A DNA stretch of 64,000 bases. Origin: an uncultured Lachnoclostridium sp. GTDB taxonomy: Bacteria > Bacillota > Clostridia > Lachnospirales > Lachnospiraceae. The stretch lies in assembly GCA_946415315.1 (NCBI GenBank), contig CAMKRZ010000004.1, forward strand, positions 157,386 to 221,385, written 5' to 3'. Within the stretch, counting starts at the first letter, position 1, and each line of letters starts with the position of its first letter. The position numbers and the translations under genes were made by a program. This document shows positions 40,176 to 48,420 of this stretch, in pieces. Under the pieces are notes generated by a model. That model was not told the origin of the DNA. It saw only the letters and a program-made list of their open reading frames with translations, and did not search any database.

Positions 40176-41291
40176 ATGAATCACTGCGGAACAAAAGAGA
40201 TCACCACAGAGCGGCTTCTGCTGCGACGTTTCACGGTTGCGGACGCGGAGCAGATGTATCGGAATCTGAATACCGACCCGGAGGTCAATCATTTTCTGAC
40301 GTGGGAGCTGCACAAGTCCATTGAGGACACCGTCGCGCTTCTGAAGGATTTTGAGGAGCGCTACAAGAACCCGGCCAGATACTGCTGGGCCATCGTCGCG
40401 CGTGACACAAACGAGGTGATCGGCACAGTCGCGGCGCCGGTTGTGAAGGAACGGACGGAAACCGTGGAGGTGACGTACGCGCTCGGGCGTGCGTGGTGGG
40501 GCAAAGGCATCACCGCGGAGGCGCTTCGGGCGGTCATTGCTTTCCTGTTTCGCGAGGTCGGCGTCAACCGCATCGAGGCGGCTCACGATATCAACAACCC
40601 GAACTCGGGCAAGGTGATGGCGAAGGCCGGAATGCGCAGGGAAGGTATACTGCGCAAGGCGAGCCGCAACAATCAGGGGCTGATCGACATCGCGATCTAC
40701 GCGATCTTGCGCGACGAGTGGGAAGCCCCGCGGAATGCGAATTGCAGCCGCTCGAAGATGTATTTCGTGCGGCACGGGGAGACCGTTTGGAACTCGGAAA
40801 ATAAGATCTGCGGCGCGACGGACAGTCCGCTGACTGAGAAGGGCCGCGAGCAGGCGAGAGAGGTTGCGGAGAAGGTGCGCGAGATGGGCATCAGGGCGGA
40901 CTGCATCCTGTACTCGCCGCTTTCAAGGGCGCGTGACACGGCGATGTGCATCGCCGAAGTGACCGGAATCCCTGCCCGCGAGGAGCCGCGCCTTTTCGAG
41001 CAGAATTTCGGCAAATACGAGTCCACCGCGCGGGACGGCGCAGAGTTCCGCGAGTCAAAGAAGCAGTTCGCGAGCCGTTACGGCGGTCACGGAGAGTCGA
41101 TGCTTCACCTCGCGCAGCGCGTGTACAACCTGTTGGACGAGCTGAAGGCGCAGCCCGACAAGACATATATCCTTGTGGCGCACAACGGGATCGCCCGGGT
41201 CGTACAGTCCTACTTCTTCGAGATGACCAACGACGAGTACGCAGCCTTCGGGATCCGGAACTGCGAAGTGCGTGAGTTTGAGTTTGAATAA
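40176..41291 (+). CDS. Fusion of a GNAT acetyltransferase and a histidine phosphatase
   Basis: 371 residues. Residues 1-185 are a RimJ/RimL-like GNAT domain (TERLLLRRFTVADAEQMY; acetyl-CoA loop GRAWWGKGITAEAL; NPNSGKVMAKAGMRREGILR). Residues 193-371 are a phosphoglycerate-mutase-like histidine phosphatase (YFVRHGETVWN with catalytic His200; YSPLSRARDTAMCIA; LVAHNGIARVV with the second His). The two reading frames are continuous across the joint (about 185-195), and the linker is short, so this is a true fusion. AGGAAAACGA precedes ATG 40176. GNAT enzymes acetylate amines; the phosphatase may act on sugar phosphates or nucleotides. The substrates are unknown; the next gene follows after 19 bp. 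Confidence 0.88.
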   Translation: MNHCGTKEITTERLLLRRFTVADAEQMYRNLNTDPEVNHFLTWELHKSIEDTVALLKDFEERYKNPARYCWAIVARDTNEVIGTVAAPVVKERTETVEVTYALGRAWWGKGITAEALRAVIAFLFREVGVNRIEAAHDINNPNSGKVMAKAGMRREGILRKASRNNQGLIDIAIYAILRDEWEAPRNANCSRSKMYFVRHGETVWNSENKICGATDSPLTEKGREQAREVAEKVREMGIRADCILYSPLSRARDTAMCIAEVTGIPAREEPRLFEQNFGKYESTARDGAEFRESKKQFASRYGGHGESMLHLAQRVYNLLDELKAQPDKTYILVAHNGIARVVQSYFFEMTNDEYAAFGIRNCEVREFEFE

Positions 41292-41310
41292 AGCATGAGG
41301 GGAAACGCCA

Positions 41311-42069
41311 ATGTCACACGTGGAAAATGGGGAATGGATCATGCGCGGTCTTGTCTGGAACGATCCGGAACGGATCCGCAGCTGGCAGGAACTGGTCGCA
41401 TGGATCGATGAGATCGGCTTTGTACCGCTGTTCCGCAACGAGGTGGAAGGATTTTCCGTGGAGGAACACACATCGACGCGGTACTGGTGGTCGGGCAGCC
41501 GCAAGGAGGACCCGTGGGAGTGGCGCGAGATCATCGCGGCCGACCGCAAAGTCGCATACGGCAAATTCTTCGACGGCAAGGCGGGGTTCATCAGCCTCGC
41601 GTGGCTGCCTTATTTTGCGAATTACCGGAGAAACGGCTACGACTTCGACGCCCGCTGGCAGGACGGTCTGGCCTCCCGGCGCGAGAAGCGGATCATGGAC
41701 TTCTATCTCGGCGAGGACGAGGACGGCGAAACGGTCTTCCGCGAGGAGCAGATCCTCGCGACGGATTTGAAGAAGAAAGCCGGGTTCGGCAAAGGCGGGG
41801 AGAAGAATTTTCCGGGAATCCTGACCGGGCTGCAGATGCAGACGTACCTTGTGATCTCGGATTTTCGGCGGCGCGAGAACAAGCGCGGCGAGGAGTACGG
41901 CATGGCGGTGTCAATCCCGCTCCCGCCGGAGGCAATCTGGGGTTACGAGGCGGTGACGGCCGCGTACTCGGAGGATCCGGCGGTGTCGCGGGAGAGGATT
42001 GTCGGGCACATCCGGAAAATGTACCCGTCCGCCTCGGAGAAGGACATCGACCGGCTGGTCGGAAAATGA
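41311..42069 (+). CDS. Uncharacterised protein, possibly AlkZ-related
   Basis: 252 residues, soluble, no signal peptide. Trp/Tyr/Arg-rich blocks (RYWWSGSRKEDPWEWREIIA, AYGKFFDGKAGFISLAWLPYF, FPGILTGLQMQTYLVISDF, YGMAVSIPLPPEAIWG) remind me of small Firmicute proteins annotated as AlkZ-related, but I cannot confirm that link and no catalytic residue can be named. GAGGGGAAACGCCA precedes the ATG. It starts 19 bp after the GNAT-phosphatase fusion and has no promoter of its own visible, so the two probably share a transcript. Confidence 0.7.
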   Translation: MSHVENGEWIMRGLVWNDPERIRSWQELVAWIDEIGFVPLFRNEVEGFSVEEHTSTRYWWSGSRKEDPWEWREIIAADRKVAYGKFFDGKAGFISLAWLPYFANYRRNGYDFDARWQDGLASRREKRIMDFYLGEDEDGETVFREEQILATDLKKKAGFGKGGEKNFPGILTGLQMQTYLVISDFRRRENKRGEEYGMAVSIPLPPEAIWGYEAVTAAYSEDPAVSRERIVGHIRKMYPSASEKDIDRLVGK

Positions 42070-42101
42070 CCCCGAAAATGCCCGGGAACAGCCGCAAAGT
42101 C

Positions 42102-42130
42102 TTGTAAAACGGGCAATCTTGTGCGATAAT
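42102..42130 (+). promoter_or_regulatory. Promoter of the PhoB/PhoR-like pair
   Basis: TTGTAA (42102-42107), 17 bp, GATAAT (42125-42130), about 90 bp upstream of the regulator start. Confidence 0.65.
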
Positions 42131-42220
42131 GGAAAGACAATCAGGGGCGCAGCGCTGCGTGAACATAGTGCAGCCGCTCTCTGATTCATCCACTTCATTC
42201 CGAAAAGGAGGTGTCGCGGC

Positions 42221-42886
42221 ATGATCTATCTTGTGGAAGACGATGAGAACATCCGCGAATTGGTGATCTACACGCTGCGGCAGTCGGGGCTTCAGGCCGA
42301 GGGCTTCGAGCGGCCGTCCGAGTTCGACCGGGCGTGCGCCCAGCAGTTGCCGCGGCTCGTGCTCCTGGACATCATGCTGCCGGAGGAGGACGGGCTGTCC
42401 ATTTTACGAAGACTTCGCGCTAATCCCGCGATGAAGAAACTGCCGGTGATGATGCTGACGGCGAAAAGCAGCGAGTACGACAAGGTGGTCGGCCTCGACC
42501 AGGGAGCGGATGATTATCTCCCGAAACCGTTCGGGATGATGGAGCTGCTGGCGCGGGTGAAGGCGCTGTTGCGGAGGGCCGAGGACAGTAGCGACGAGAC
42601 CGAGTATGTGCTGGACGAGTTGTACGTGTGCCCGGAGAAACATACGGTGACCGTGGACGGCGAGCCGGTGACACTTACGAAGAAGGAATTCGATATTTTG
42701 TGCATGCTGCTCGGCAACCGCGATATCGTGCTCTCGCGGGATAAACTTTTGAATACGATCTGGGGATATGACTTCGACGGAGAGAACCGCACGGTAGACG
42801 TGCACATCCGTACGCTGCGCAGCAAGCTCGGGAAGGCCGGAAGGCACATTGAGACCGTGAGGGGCGTAGGGTATCGGATTTCGTAG
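42221..42886 (+). CDS. OmpR-family response regulator, PhoB/PhoP-like
   Basis: 221 residues. Receiver with acidic pocket VEDDEN and phospho-acceptor Asp50 (LVLLDIMLPEEDG), conserved Thr/Lys in MMLTAKSSE and YLPKPFGM. The C-terminal winged helix (about 128-221) has LTKKEFDILCMLLGN and NRTVDVHIRTLRSKLG. AAAAGGAGGTG precedes the ATG at a slightly long spacing. It is followed 17 bp later by its kinase. Close similarity to phosphate regulators is suggested by PDxxLPxxxGLSILRRLR and the kinase type, and a phosphate transporter gene lies 13 kb downstream, but the signal is inferred. Confidence 0.88.
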   Translation: MIYLVEDDENIRELVIYTLRQSGLQAEGFERPSEFDRACAQQLPRLVLLDIMLPEEDGLSILRRLRANPAMKKLPVMMLTAKSSEYDKVVGLDQGADDYLPKPFGMMELLARVKALLRRAEDSSDETEYVLDELYVCPEKHTVTVDGEPVTLTKKEFDILCMLLGNRDIVLSRDKLLNTIWGYDFDGENRTVDVHIRTLRSKLGKAGRHIETVRGVGYRIS

Positions 42887-42903
42887 CGGAGAGGGGTAGA
42901 CAT

Positions 42904-44316
42904 ATGAAAGTTAAGGTGTTGCAAAATGTATTCATCGTAGCGGTGGCGGTGTTTGTCATCACCACGCTGGTCACGCTGTTTATCGAGTACCGCTACGTCA
43001 GCTCGGAGCAGGAGAAGGAGTTCCGCGAGCAGGCGGAGTACCTGAGCGGGCTGATCGAAACGTCGGGAACCGATGTGCTGAAGAAGGCGGAATCGACGGA
43101 GGATATCCGGCTCCGCGTGACGGTGATCAAGCCTGACGGCAGCGTTGATTATGACAGCCAGGAGGATGCATCGTCCCTGGAAAATCACGCGGACCGTGAG
43201 GAAGTGAAGGACGCCTTCGTGAACGGCAAGGGCGAGAGCAAGCGGTACTCCGATACGCTGCGGAGAACGACCTTTAACTATGCCGTGAAGCTGGCCGACG
43301 GCAGGGTGCTGCGTGTCTCGCAGGAGTGCTTTACACCGGGTCAGCTGGCGGTGCGCCTCATTTATCCCATGACGATCATGCTTGTGCTGGTGCTTGTATT
43401 TTCCGCAGTGATCGCGGTGCGGATCAGCCGGAAGGTGACGGAGCCCATCGACGCGATCGATCCCTCCAACCCGGAAGTGCGCGACGCCTATCCCGAGCTG
43501 CAGCCTCTGGTGAAGCGTATCCAGGCGCAGAACCGCCAGCTCTTCGAGCAGATGAACGAGCTGAAGGAGGAGCACAAGAAACAGGACACGATGCGCCGCG
43601 AATTTACGGCCAACGTTTCGCATGAGCTGAAGACTCCGCTCACGTCAATTTCCGGGTATGCCGAGATCCTCGGCGCGGGCATGGTGGAGCCGAAGGATGT
43701 GACGCGGTTTGCCAACAAGATCCACGATGAGGCACAGCGCCTGATCACGCTTGTCGGCGATATTCTCAAGCTCTCGCAGCTTGATGAGAAGGATGAGTCG
43801 ATCCTCTCGAGCGAGCCGGTCGATCTGTACAAGGTTTCGCAGGAAATGATGTCCGTGCTGTCCGACGCGGCAGCCGCAAAGCATGTCAACGTGTTCCTGT
43901 CGGGAACCCATGAGGTGGTGACGGGCTCGCCGCAGATCATCGGGGAGATGGTTTACAACCTGATCGACAATGCCATCAAATACAACAATGAGAACGGCCG
44001 CGTGCAGATCACGGTGGAGGAGGAAGGCAGCGATGCGATCCTGATCGTGCACGACAACGGCATCGGTATCCCGCGAGCGGAGCTGCCGCGTGTGTTCGAG
44101 CGCTTCTATCGCGTTGACAAGAGCCACTCAAAGGAGATCGGTGGCACGGGCTTAGGACTTTCCATCGTCAAGCACGGCGCGGCTTTCCACGGCGCGACCG
44201 TACAGCTTGACAGCGAGCTCGGCATGGGCACGAAGATCACAGTGCGCTTCCCGAAGAAGGCGGAGGATGAGGCGGAATCCGCAGAGGCACCTGCCGGGGA
44301 AGCAGAGGGAAAGTAA
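42904..44316 (+). CDS. Membrane sensor histidine kinase, PhoR-like
   Basis: 470 residues. Transmembrane helix 1 (about 6-27), an outside sensor segment (30-150), helix 2 (about 153-173), then a short linker, a dimerisation helix with His240 in TANVSHELKTPLTSISGYAE, and an ATPase domain (VYNLIDNAIKYN; VHDNGIGIP; RFYRVDKSHSKEIGGTGLGLSIVKHG). All catalytic boxes are intact. The C-terminal 15 residues are an acidic Ala/Glu tail. It overlaps nothing and starts 17 bp after the regulator. PhoR and the vancomycin-type VanS/ResE kinases share this layout; the PhoR assignment rests on overall resemblance only. Confidence 0.88.
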   Translation: MKVKVLQNVFIVAVAVFVITTLVTLFIEYRYVSSEQEKEFREQAEYLSGLIETSGTDVLKKAESTEDIRLRVTVIKPDGSVDYDSQEDASSLENHADREEVKDAFVNGKGESKRYSDTLRRTTFNYAVKLADGRVLRVSQECFTPGQLAVRLIYPMTIMLVLVLVFSAVIAVRISRKVTEPIDAIDPSNPEVRDAYPELQPLVKRIQAQNRQLFEQMNELKEEHKKQDTMRREFTANVSHELKTPLTSISGYAEILGAGMVEPKDVTRFANKIHDEAQRLITLVGDILKLSQLDEKDESILSSEPVDLYKVSQEMMSVLSDAAAAKHVNVFLSGTHEVVTGSPQIIGEMVYNLIDNAIKYNNENGRVQITVEEEGSDAILIVHDNGIGIPRAELPRVFERFYRVDKSHSKEIGGTGLGLSIVKHGAAFHGATVQLDSELGMGTKITVRFPKKAEDEAESAEAPAGEAEGK

Positions 44317-44334
44317 TCCCGCCGCGGAGGAGTC

Positions 44335-45006
44335 ATGGCAACCATTTTCATAATTGACGACGACGTATCTATCAACGAAATGCTCCGTACGGCACTGACC
44401 AAGCGGGGCTTTTCCGTTGTGCAGGCATTTTCCGGGACGGAGGCGCTGCTGGCGTTCTCGAAGGCGCAGCCCGACCTGGTGCTTCTGGATCTGGGGCTCC
44501 CCGGCCTGAGCGGCGAGGATGTCCTGCCGAAGCTCGGCACCGTGCCGGTGATCGTCCTCAGTGCCCGCGCATCCGCGGAGGACAAGGTGTCACTTTTGCT
44601 CGGCGGCGCCGTGGATTACGTCACGAAGCCGTTCGACCTGCACGAACTGCTGGCGCGCATCACGGTGCAGTTGCGCGGGAAGGGAACGGTTGCGGACACT
44701 GAGATCTATAGCTTTGGGGACTTCACACTGCACGCCGATACGCGCATGATAGCCGCGAACGGACGGAGCGCACAGTTGACCCGGACGGAGGCGGCCGTTT
44801 TGCGACTGCTCATGCAACGGCCGGGGCAGGTGGTCGCGAAGCTGACGATCCTCGACTGCATCAGCCACGACACGCCGGACTGCACGGAGGATTCGCTCAA
44901 GATCCACATTCACAATCTTCGTCGGAAAATGCAGTCCGTGACGGAGAATGCGGGAATCGAAGCCGTGTGGGGAATCGGCTATATGTTGAAAACCGGGAAA
45001 TCTTAA
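44335..45006 (+). CDS. OmpR-family response regulator of an ABC-transporter module
   Basis: 223 residues. Receiver with FIIDDDVS and Asp52 in LVLLDLGLPGLSGEDVLPKL; Lys in YVTKPFDLHELL. DNA-binding winged helix at about 130-223 (LTRTEAAVLRLLMQRPGQVV, CTEDSLKIHIHNLRRKM). It begins 18 bp after the PhoR-like gene, so it may be reached from the same promoter, but it belongs functionally with the ABC genes and kinase that follow (45151-47769). Three TTAACC repeats directly behind its stop codon are likely binding sites before the ABC genes. Confidence 0.88.
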   Translation: MATIFIIDDDVSINEMLRTALTKRGFSVVQAFSGTEALLAFSKAQPDLVLLDLGLPGLSGEDVLPKLGTVPVIVLSARASAEDKVSLLLGGAVDYVTKPFDLHELLARITVQLRGKGTVADTEIYSFGDFTLHADTRMIAANGRSAQLTRTEAAVLRLLMQRPGQVVAKLTILDCISHDTPDCTEDSLKIHIHNLRRKMQSVTENAGIEAVWGIGYMLKTGKS

Positions 45007-45058
45007 CCGAAAGATATCGACTGCGTTAACCGTTTTCTTAACCATTTTCCGATATGCT
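45003..45058 (+). promoter_or_regulatory. TTAACC direct repeats and promoter of the ABC genes
   Basis: TTAACC occurs at 45003-45008, 45026-45031 and 45038-45043, i.e. 23 and 12 bp apart, close to whole helical turns. A -10-like TATGCT follows at 45053-45058 with no good -35. This is the usual look of a promoter activated by an OmpR-type regulator. Confidence 0.6.
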
Positions 45059-45150
45059 CCTCTCAGAGCCGGTGATCACGGGTATGAAAGCCCGGGACAC
45101 GGTCAGACAAAGAAGGAGTTCAGTTCCTTCTTCAAAGGGGGTTAATCATT

Positions 45151-46065
45151 ATGGAGTTTGTACTGACTACCGAGGGCCTGCGAAAATCCTACCGGAATTT
45201 CAATGCCCTGAACGGTCTGTCGATGCATGTGCCGAAGGGGGCAATCTACGGCTTCGTCGGTCGAAATGGCGCAGGCAAGACGACACTGATCCGCTTGGCG
45301 TGCGGGCTTCAGTCACCGACGGACGGCGATCTGTCGCTGTACGGGGTGAGACACACGGACAATGCGATCCACGCGGCGCGCAAGCGCATCGGCGCGGTCG
45401 TGGAGACGCCGTCGATCTTTCCGGCGATGACGGCGGAGGAGAATCTCCGGCACCAGTACCGGGTGCTCGGACTGCCGAACTACGACGGCATCAAAGAGCT
45501 TCTTGAACTGGTGGGCCTGGCGGACACCGGAAGCAAGAAGGCCGAGCAGTTCTCTCTCGGCATGCGGCAGCGGCTCGGCATCGCGATCGCTTTGTGCGGT
45601 CATCCCGATTTCATGATCCTCGACGAACCAATCAACGGACTGGATCCGCAGGGTATCGTCGACGTCCGCGAATTGATCCTCAAACTCAACCGTGAGGAGG
45701 GGATTACGATCCTGATTTCCAGCCACATTCTGGACGAGCTGTCCCGCATCGCAACCCACTACGGGTTCATCGACGGAGGGCGGATCGTTCGGGAAATGAG
45801 CGCTGACGAGTTGACAGGAGCCTGCCGCAAATGCGTGAGCGTGCGTGTGACGAACGTAGATGTGCTTGTGCGGGAGCTGGAGCGCCGCGGTACGGACTAC
45901 ACAGTCACCGGCGAGGACAGCGTTGATATTTATGCGCAGCCGAATATCACAGAGCTGGCGCTGGCGCTTTGGAAGGACAAGTGCGAGATCATAACCTGCA
46001 GGGAGCAGGACGAGAATCTGGAAGGCTTCTTCCTCTCGTTGGTGGGAGGTGAGAGCCATGCGTAA
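45151..46065 (+). CDS. ABC transporter ATP-binding protein (BcrA-like)
   Basis: 304 residues. One nucleotide-binding domain: Walker A VGRNGAGKTTL, Q-loop VVETPSIFPAMT, signature FSLGMRQRLGIA, Walker B FMILDEPINGLDP and H-loop LISSHILDEL. The C-terminal ~80 residues are the extension typical of bacitracin/lantibiotic-export ATPases. AAAGGGGGTTAATCATT precedes the ATG. It overlaps the permease gene by 8 bp. Flanked by a response regulator and a histidine kinase, it probably gives resistance to a cell-envelope-active peptide; the substrate is unknown. Confidence 0.92.
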   Translation: MEFVLTTEGLRKSYRNFNALNGLSMHVPKGAIYGFVGRNGAGKTTLIRLACGLQSPTDGDLSLYGVRHTDNAIHAARKRIGAVVETPSIFPAMTAEENLRHQYRVLGLPNYDGIKELLELVGLADTGSKKAEQFSLGMRQRLGIAIALCGHPDFMILDEPINGLDPQGIVDVRELILKLNREEGITILISSHILDELSRIATHYGFIDGGRIVREMSADELTGACRKCVSVRVTNVDVLVRELERRGTDYTVTGEDSVDIYAQPNITELALALWKDKCEIITCREQDENLEGFFLSLVGGESHA

Positions 46066-46795
46066 TCTTCTGAGAACCGATTTTCGGAGACTGCTGAAAA
46101 GCAGATCGTTCCTGGTAGCGCTTGTGGGAGTGACGTCGATCGTTTATTTGTGTATGTTCTTCAGTTCCGGCACGGACGGCGAGGCGTCGGGAGTTTCCCT
46201 CTGCAATACGCTGTGTTCCCTGTCGGTGCTGATGACCCCGCTCTTCGTAAGCGGTGCGTACATGCTGTTTGTTTCCGCGGAGTTCACCGGCGGCGCGATC
46301 CGCAACAAGCTGATCGTCGGTCACCGGAGGGCAAATGTGTTCCTCTCCTGGAACCTGGTTGGATTGGCGAACGGGCTGATCGTATCGGCGGCGTCCCTCG
46401 GTTCCGCGGCGCTTCTCATCGGGCTGTTCGGCGATACGACCGGTCTTGTTGCGAAAAATGTCATTGCTGCCTCGGTGATCATCGTCTGCATGCTGATCTC
46501 CAAACTGTGCATGAGCGTGCTGATCTCCGTGATCATACCGGGCGCCAAAGGAATGTTGTTCAACTATCTTCTCACGTACGCGCTTCTGATGTTCTTCGTG
46601 ATCATGTACGATTCCGCACCCGACAGCAAGATTGTGAACGCTCTTTCCCGCTGCTTCCCCGAGGGGCAGGTCACGAGCCTGAATGTCTCGACCATGCCGG
46701 ACCGTCCGTGGCTGACGGTCGTGTGCGCGCTCGCATTTTCCGTGTTGTGCGTAGTCTTCGGCGTGTATGTGTTTAAGAGGAAAGATTTGAGTTGA
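46058..46795 (+). CDS. ABC-2 type permease of the BcrA-like transporter
   Basis: 245 residues with six hydrophobic helices (about 17-37, 52-75, 95-120, 135-160, 168-190, 222-242). The order and size fit BcrB-like ABC-2 permeases. ATG 46058 follows GGGAGGTGAGAGCC and overlaps the end of the ATPase gene; a GTG at 46049 is also in frame. It should form the membrane channel with the ATPase. No extracellular BceB-type large loop is present, so the system is of the BcrAB/lantibiotic-immunity kind rather than BceAB. Confidence 0.85.
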   Translation: MRNLLRTDFRRLLKSRSFLVALVGVTSIVYLCMFFSSGTDGEASGVSLCNTLCSLSVLMTPLFVSGAYMLFVSAEFTGGAIRNKLIVGHRRANVFLSWNLVGLANGLIVSAASLGSAALLIGLFGDTTGLVAKNVIAASVIIVCMLISKLCMSVLISVIIPGAKGMLFNYLLTYALLMFFVIMYDSAPDSKIVNALSRCFPEGQVTSLNVSTMPDRPWLTVVCALAFSVLCVVFGVYVFKRKDLS

Positions 46796-46887
46796 GAAAA
46801 CGCATAAGCGTCAATCGATAATAGTTGTAATCGAAACCGAAGGAGGCGCTGCGACGGGCAGCGTCTCCTTTCGCGGAGGAAAATACC

Positions 46888-47769
46888 ATGTGGTTTGCCG
46901 TGTCGATCGCCCTCGCCGCCCTGTGCGCGGGGCTTTTTGTGAAAATTGCATTGATGAAGCGGGCGATGCGGCAGATCGCGGAGGAGTTCAGCGCGCGCAT
47001 GCGCGACGAATCCGACACGTCGGTCGGTTCACCGGACCGCGATAAGGACCTGTGCCGCCTGGTGGATGTCCTCAATCGGGAGCTTCACACGATGCGAGCT
47101 ACGGAGCGTGCCTGCGGGAAGAGCGTGACGGACTTAAACCGCGCGGTTGCCAACCTCTCTCACGACCTTCGCACGCCACTCACGGCGATCGGCGGATACC
47201 TGACGCTTCTCTCGGAGACCGACGATCCTGCGGAGCGTGAGCAGTACCTGAAGGTGCTCGGCGAGCGCACCGCGGTCATGCGACAGCTTACGGAGGAGCT
47301 TCTCCAATACTCGGTCATCGTCTCGAAAGACCAGGTGGAGGAGTCGGAGGAACTCTCGCTCAACACGGTACTCGCGGAGAGCATCGCGGGCGCGTACCCG
47401 ATGCTTTCGGAGCGCGGCATCACGCCCGAAGTCACGCTGCCGGACGCGCCGGTGAAGCGAAATGCGAACCGCACGGAACTCTCGCGGATGTTCGCAAACC
47501 TGCTCACGAACGCCGTGCGCTACAGCGACGGCGACCTGTCGGTCACACTTGCGGAGAACGGCGATGTGACTTTTGAAAATGCGGCGTCCGGACTGGATCC
47601 CGTATTGGCAGGGCAGCTCTTCGAGCGATTCTTCACCGTAGAGACCGGCGCGAAGGGAGTAGGTCTCGGGCTCTCCATTGTGCGGACTCTGGCGGAGCGC
47701 ATGGGCGGAAGCGCGGAGGCAAAGTATGCGGACGGGCGGTTGGCCGTGACGGTGCATTTGCCGGAGTGA
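46888..47769 (+). CDS. Sensor histidine kinase of the ABC-transporter module
   Basis: 293 residues. One N-terminal membrane helix (about 3-22) and almost no outside domain, then a dimerisation helix with His92 in ANLSHDLRTPLTAIGGYL and an ATPase domain (FANLLTNAVRYSDGDL; FERFFTVETGAKGVGLGLSIVRTLAERMGG). The DxG box is replaced by FENAAS, a variant also found in kinases of lantibiotic-resistance modules. With hardly any sensor region it may sense through the transporter. CGGAGGAAAATACC precedes the ATG. Pairs with the regulator at 44335. Confidence 0.87.
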   Translation: MWFAVSIALAALCAGLFVKIALMKRAMRQIAEEFSARMRDESDTSVGSPDRDKDLCRLVDVLNRELHTMRATERACGKSVTDLNRAVANLSHDLRTPLTAIGGYLTLLSETDDPAEREQYLKVLGERTAVMRQLTEELLQYSVIVSKDQVEESEELSLNTVLAESIAGAYPMLSERGITPEVTLPDAPVKRNANRTELSRMFANLLTNAVRYSDGDLSVTLAENGDVTFENAASGLDPVLAGQLFERFFTVETGAKGVGLGLSIVRTLAERMGGSAEAKYADGRLAVTVHLPE

Positions 47770-47813
47770 AGGAGAACGTGTGAGCAGAGGAATGCATTTT
47801 CCGAAAAAAGAAC

Positions 47814-47842
47814 TTGCATTCTTCGGCAAATGAGTGTATAAC
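47814..47842 (+). promoter_or_regulatory. Promoter of the thiamine-salvage operon
   Basis: TTGCAT (47814-47819), 17 bp, TATAAC (47837-47842), just upstream of the TPP riboswitch. Confidence 0.7.
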
Positions 47843-47852
47843 GTGAATGCAA

Positions 47853-47962
47853 AACAGTGACAGGGGAGTCTGTGCGGACAGGCTGAGAGGAAGTTAGTGT
47901 ACTTCGACCCTTCAACCTGATGCGGATCATGCCGCCGTAGGTAGTCGTAATACGAAGTAAAC
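47853..47962 (+). ncRNA. TPP riboswitch (THI element)
   Basis: The THI-box parts are present in order: ACAGGGGAGTC, GGCTGAGAGG (47881-47890), GACCCTT (47906-47912), AACCTGAT (47914-47921), then GGATCATGCCGCCGTAGGTAG. It binds thiamine diphosphate and controls the salvage genes downstream through the terminator that follows directly. Confidence 0.95.
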
Positions 47963-47963
47963 C

Positions 47964-47998
47964 GGGAGGCATTGATCATGGGGTCATGCCTCCCTTTT
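47964..47998 (+). terminator. Riboswitch-controlled terminator
   Basis: GGGAGGCAT (47964-47972) pairs with ATGCCTCCC (47986-47994), followed by TTTT. Confidence 0.88.
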
Positions 47999-48013
47999 GC
48001 GCGCTAAGCGAGA

Positions 48014-48180
48014 GTCGTTCTGCCGCCGAAGGCGGCGGGGTCGTACGATGAAATCTTCGGAAACAAAGTTTCCGAAGATTTCGGAGGACGAGACCGGTAG
48101 CGGCCGTAGGCCGCGACAGAACGACCGAGCGCACGTACACCGAGCGAACGAAGTTCGCGAGGTTGTGTGTGCGAGTAGCG
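48014..48180. repeat. Compound palindromic element in the thiamine leader
   Basis: A series of hairpins with 3-nt loops: GCCGCC-gaa-GGCGGC (48022-48036), a 15-bp perfect stem GAAATCTTCGGAAAC-aaa-GTTTCCGAAGATTTC (48050-48082), GCGGCC-gta-GGCCGC (48100-48114) and GCGAAC-gaa-GTTCGC (48144-48158). GTCGTTCTG (48014-48022) and CAGAACGAC (48117-48125) enclose the first three. The style is like the element at 12662-12865. A short open frame across it looks accidental. Confidence 0.7.
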
Positions 48181-48420
48181 CCGTGTCAGTTCACTGTTTT
48201 AATTCCTCCTTGATGAAGAGGAAACATATCCGCTTCGGCGGCGGACGGAGGGGGAGCGCCCTGCGTCTTGTATCAGCAGCGATGGGAAGCCGTGTTCCGG
48301 CGTGAGAGGATGCCAGTAAGCATCGACCGAACTTCCGGCGAAGGCCCGCTATGGGCTTTCGTTTCATTACGGAAACGTTGCTGAGATCAGCGTTTCCGAT
48401 ATCTCAAAGGAGTGAGCTGT
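48181..48420. other. Rest of the thiW leader
   Basis: No gene seen. A hairpin (GGAAAC with GTTTCC, inner GCTGA with TCAGC, 48371-48397) ends 8 nt before the Shine-Dalgarno of thiW (48406-48412) and could influence translation. The part 48230-48350 is GC-rich and may fold, but matches no riboswitch I recognise. Confidence 0.45.

Noticed and set aside
47997..48305. 102-codon frame between the TPP riboswitch and thiW
   Set aside because: Starts in the riboswitch terminator, is Arg-rich and runs through the hairpin cluster; no Shine-Dalgarno.
48230..48350. Possible second riboswitch before thiW
   Set aside because: GTGAGAGG and GCCAGTA recall THI and cobalamin motifs, but neither set of conserved parts is complete or in order.
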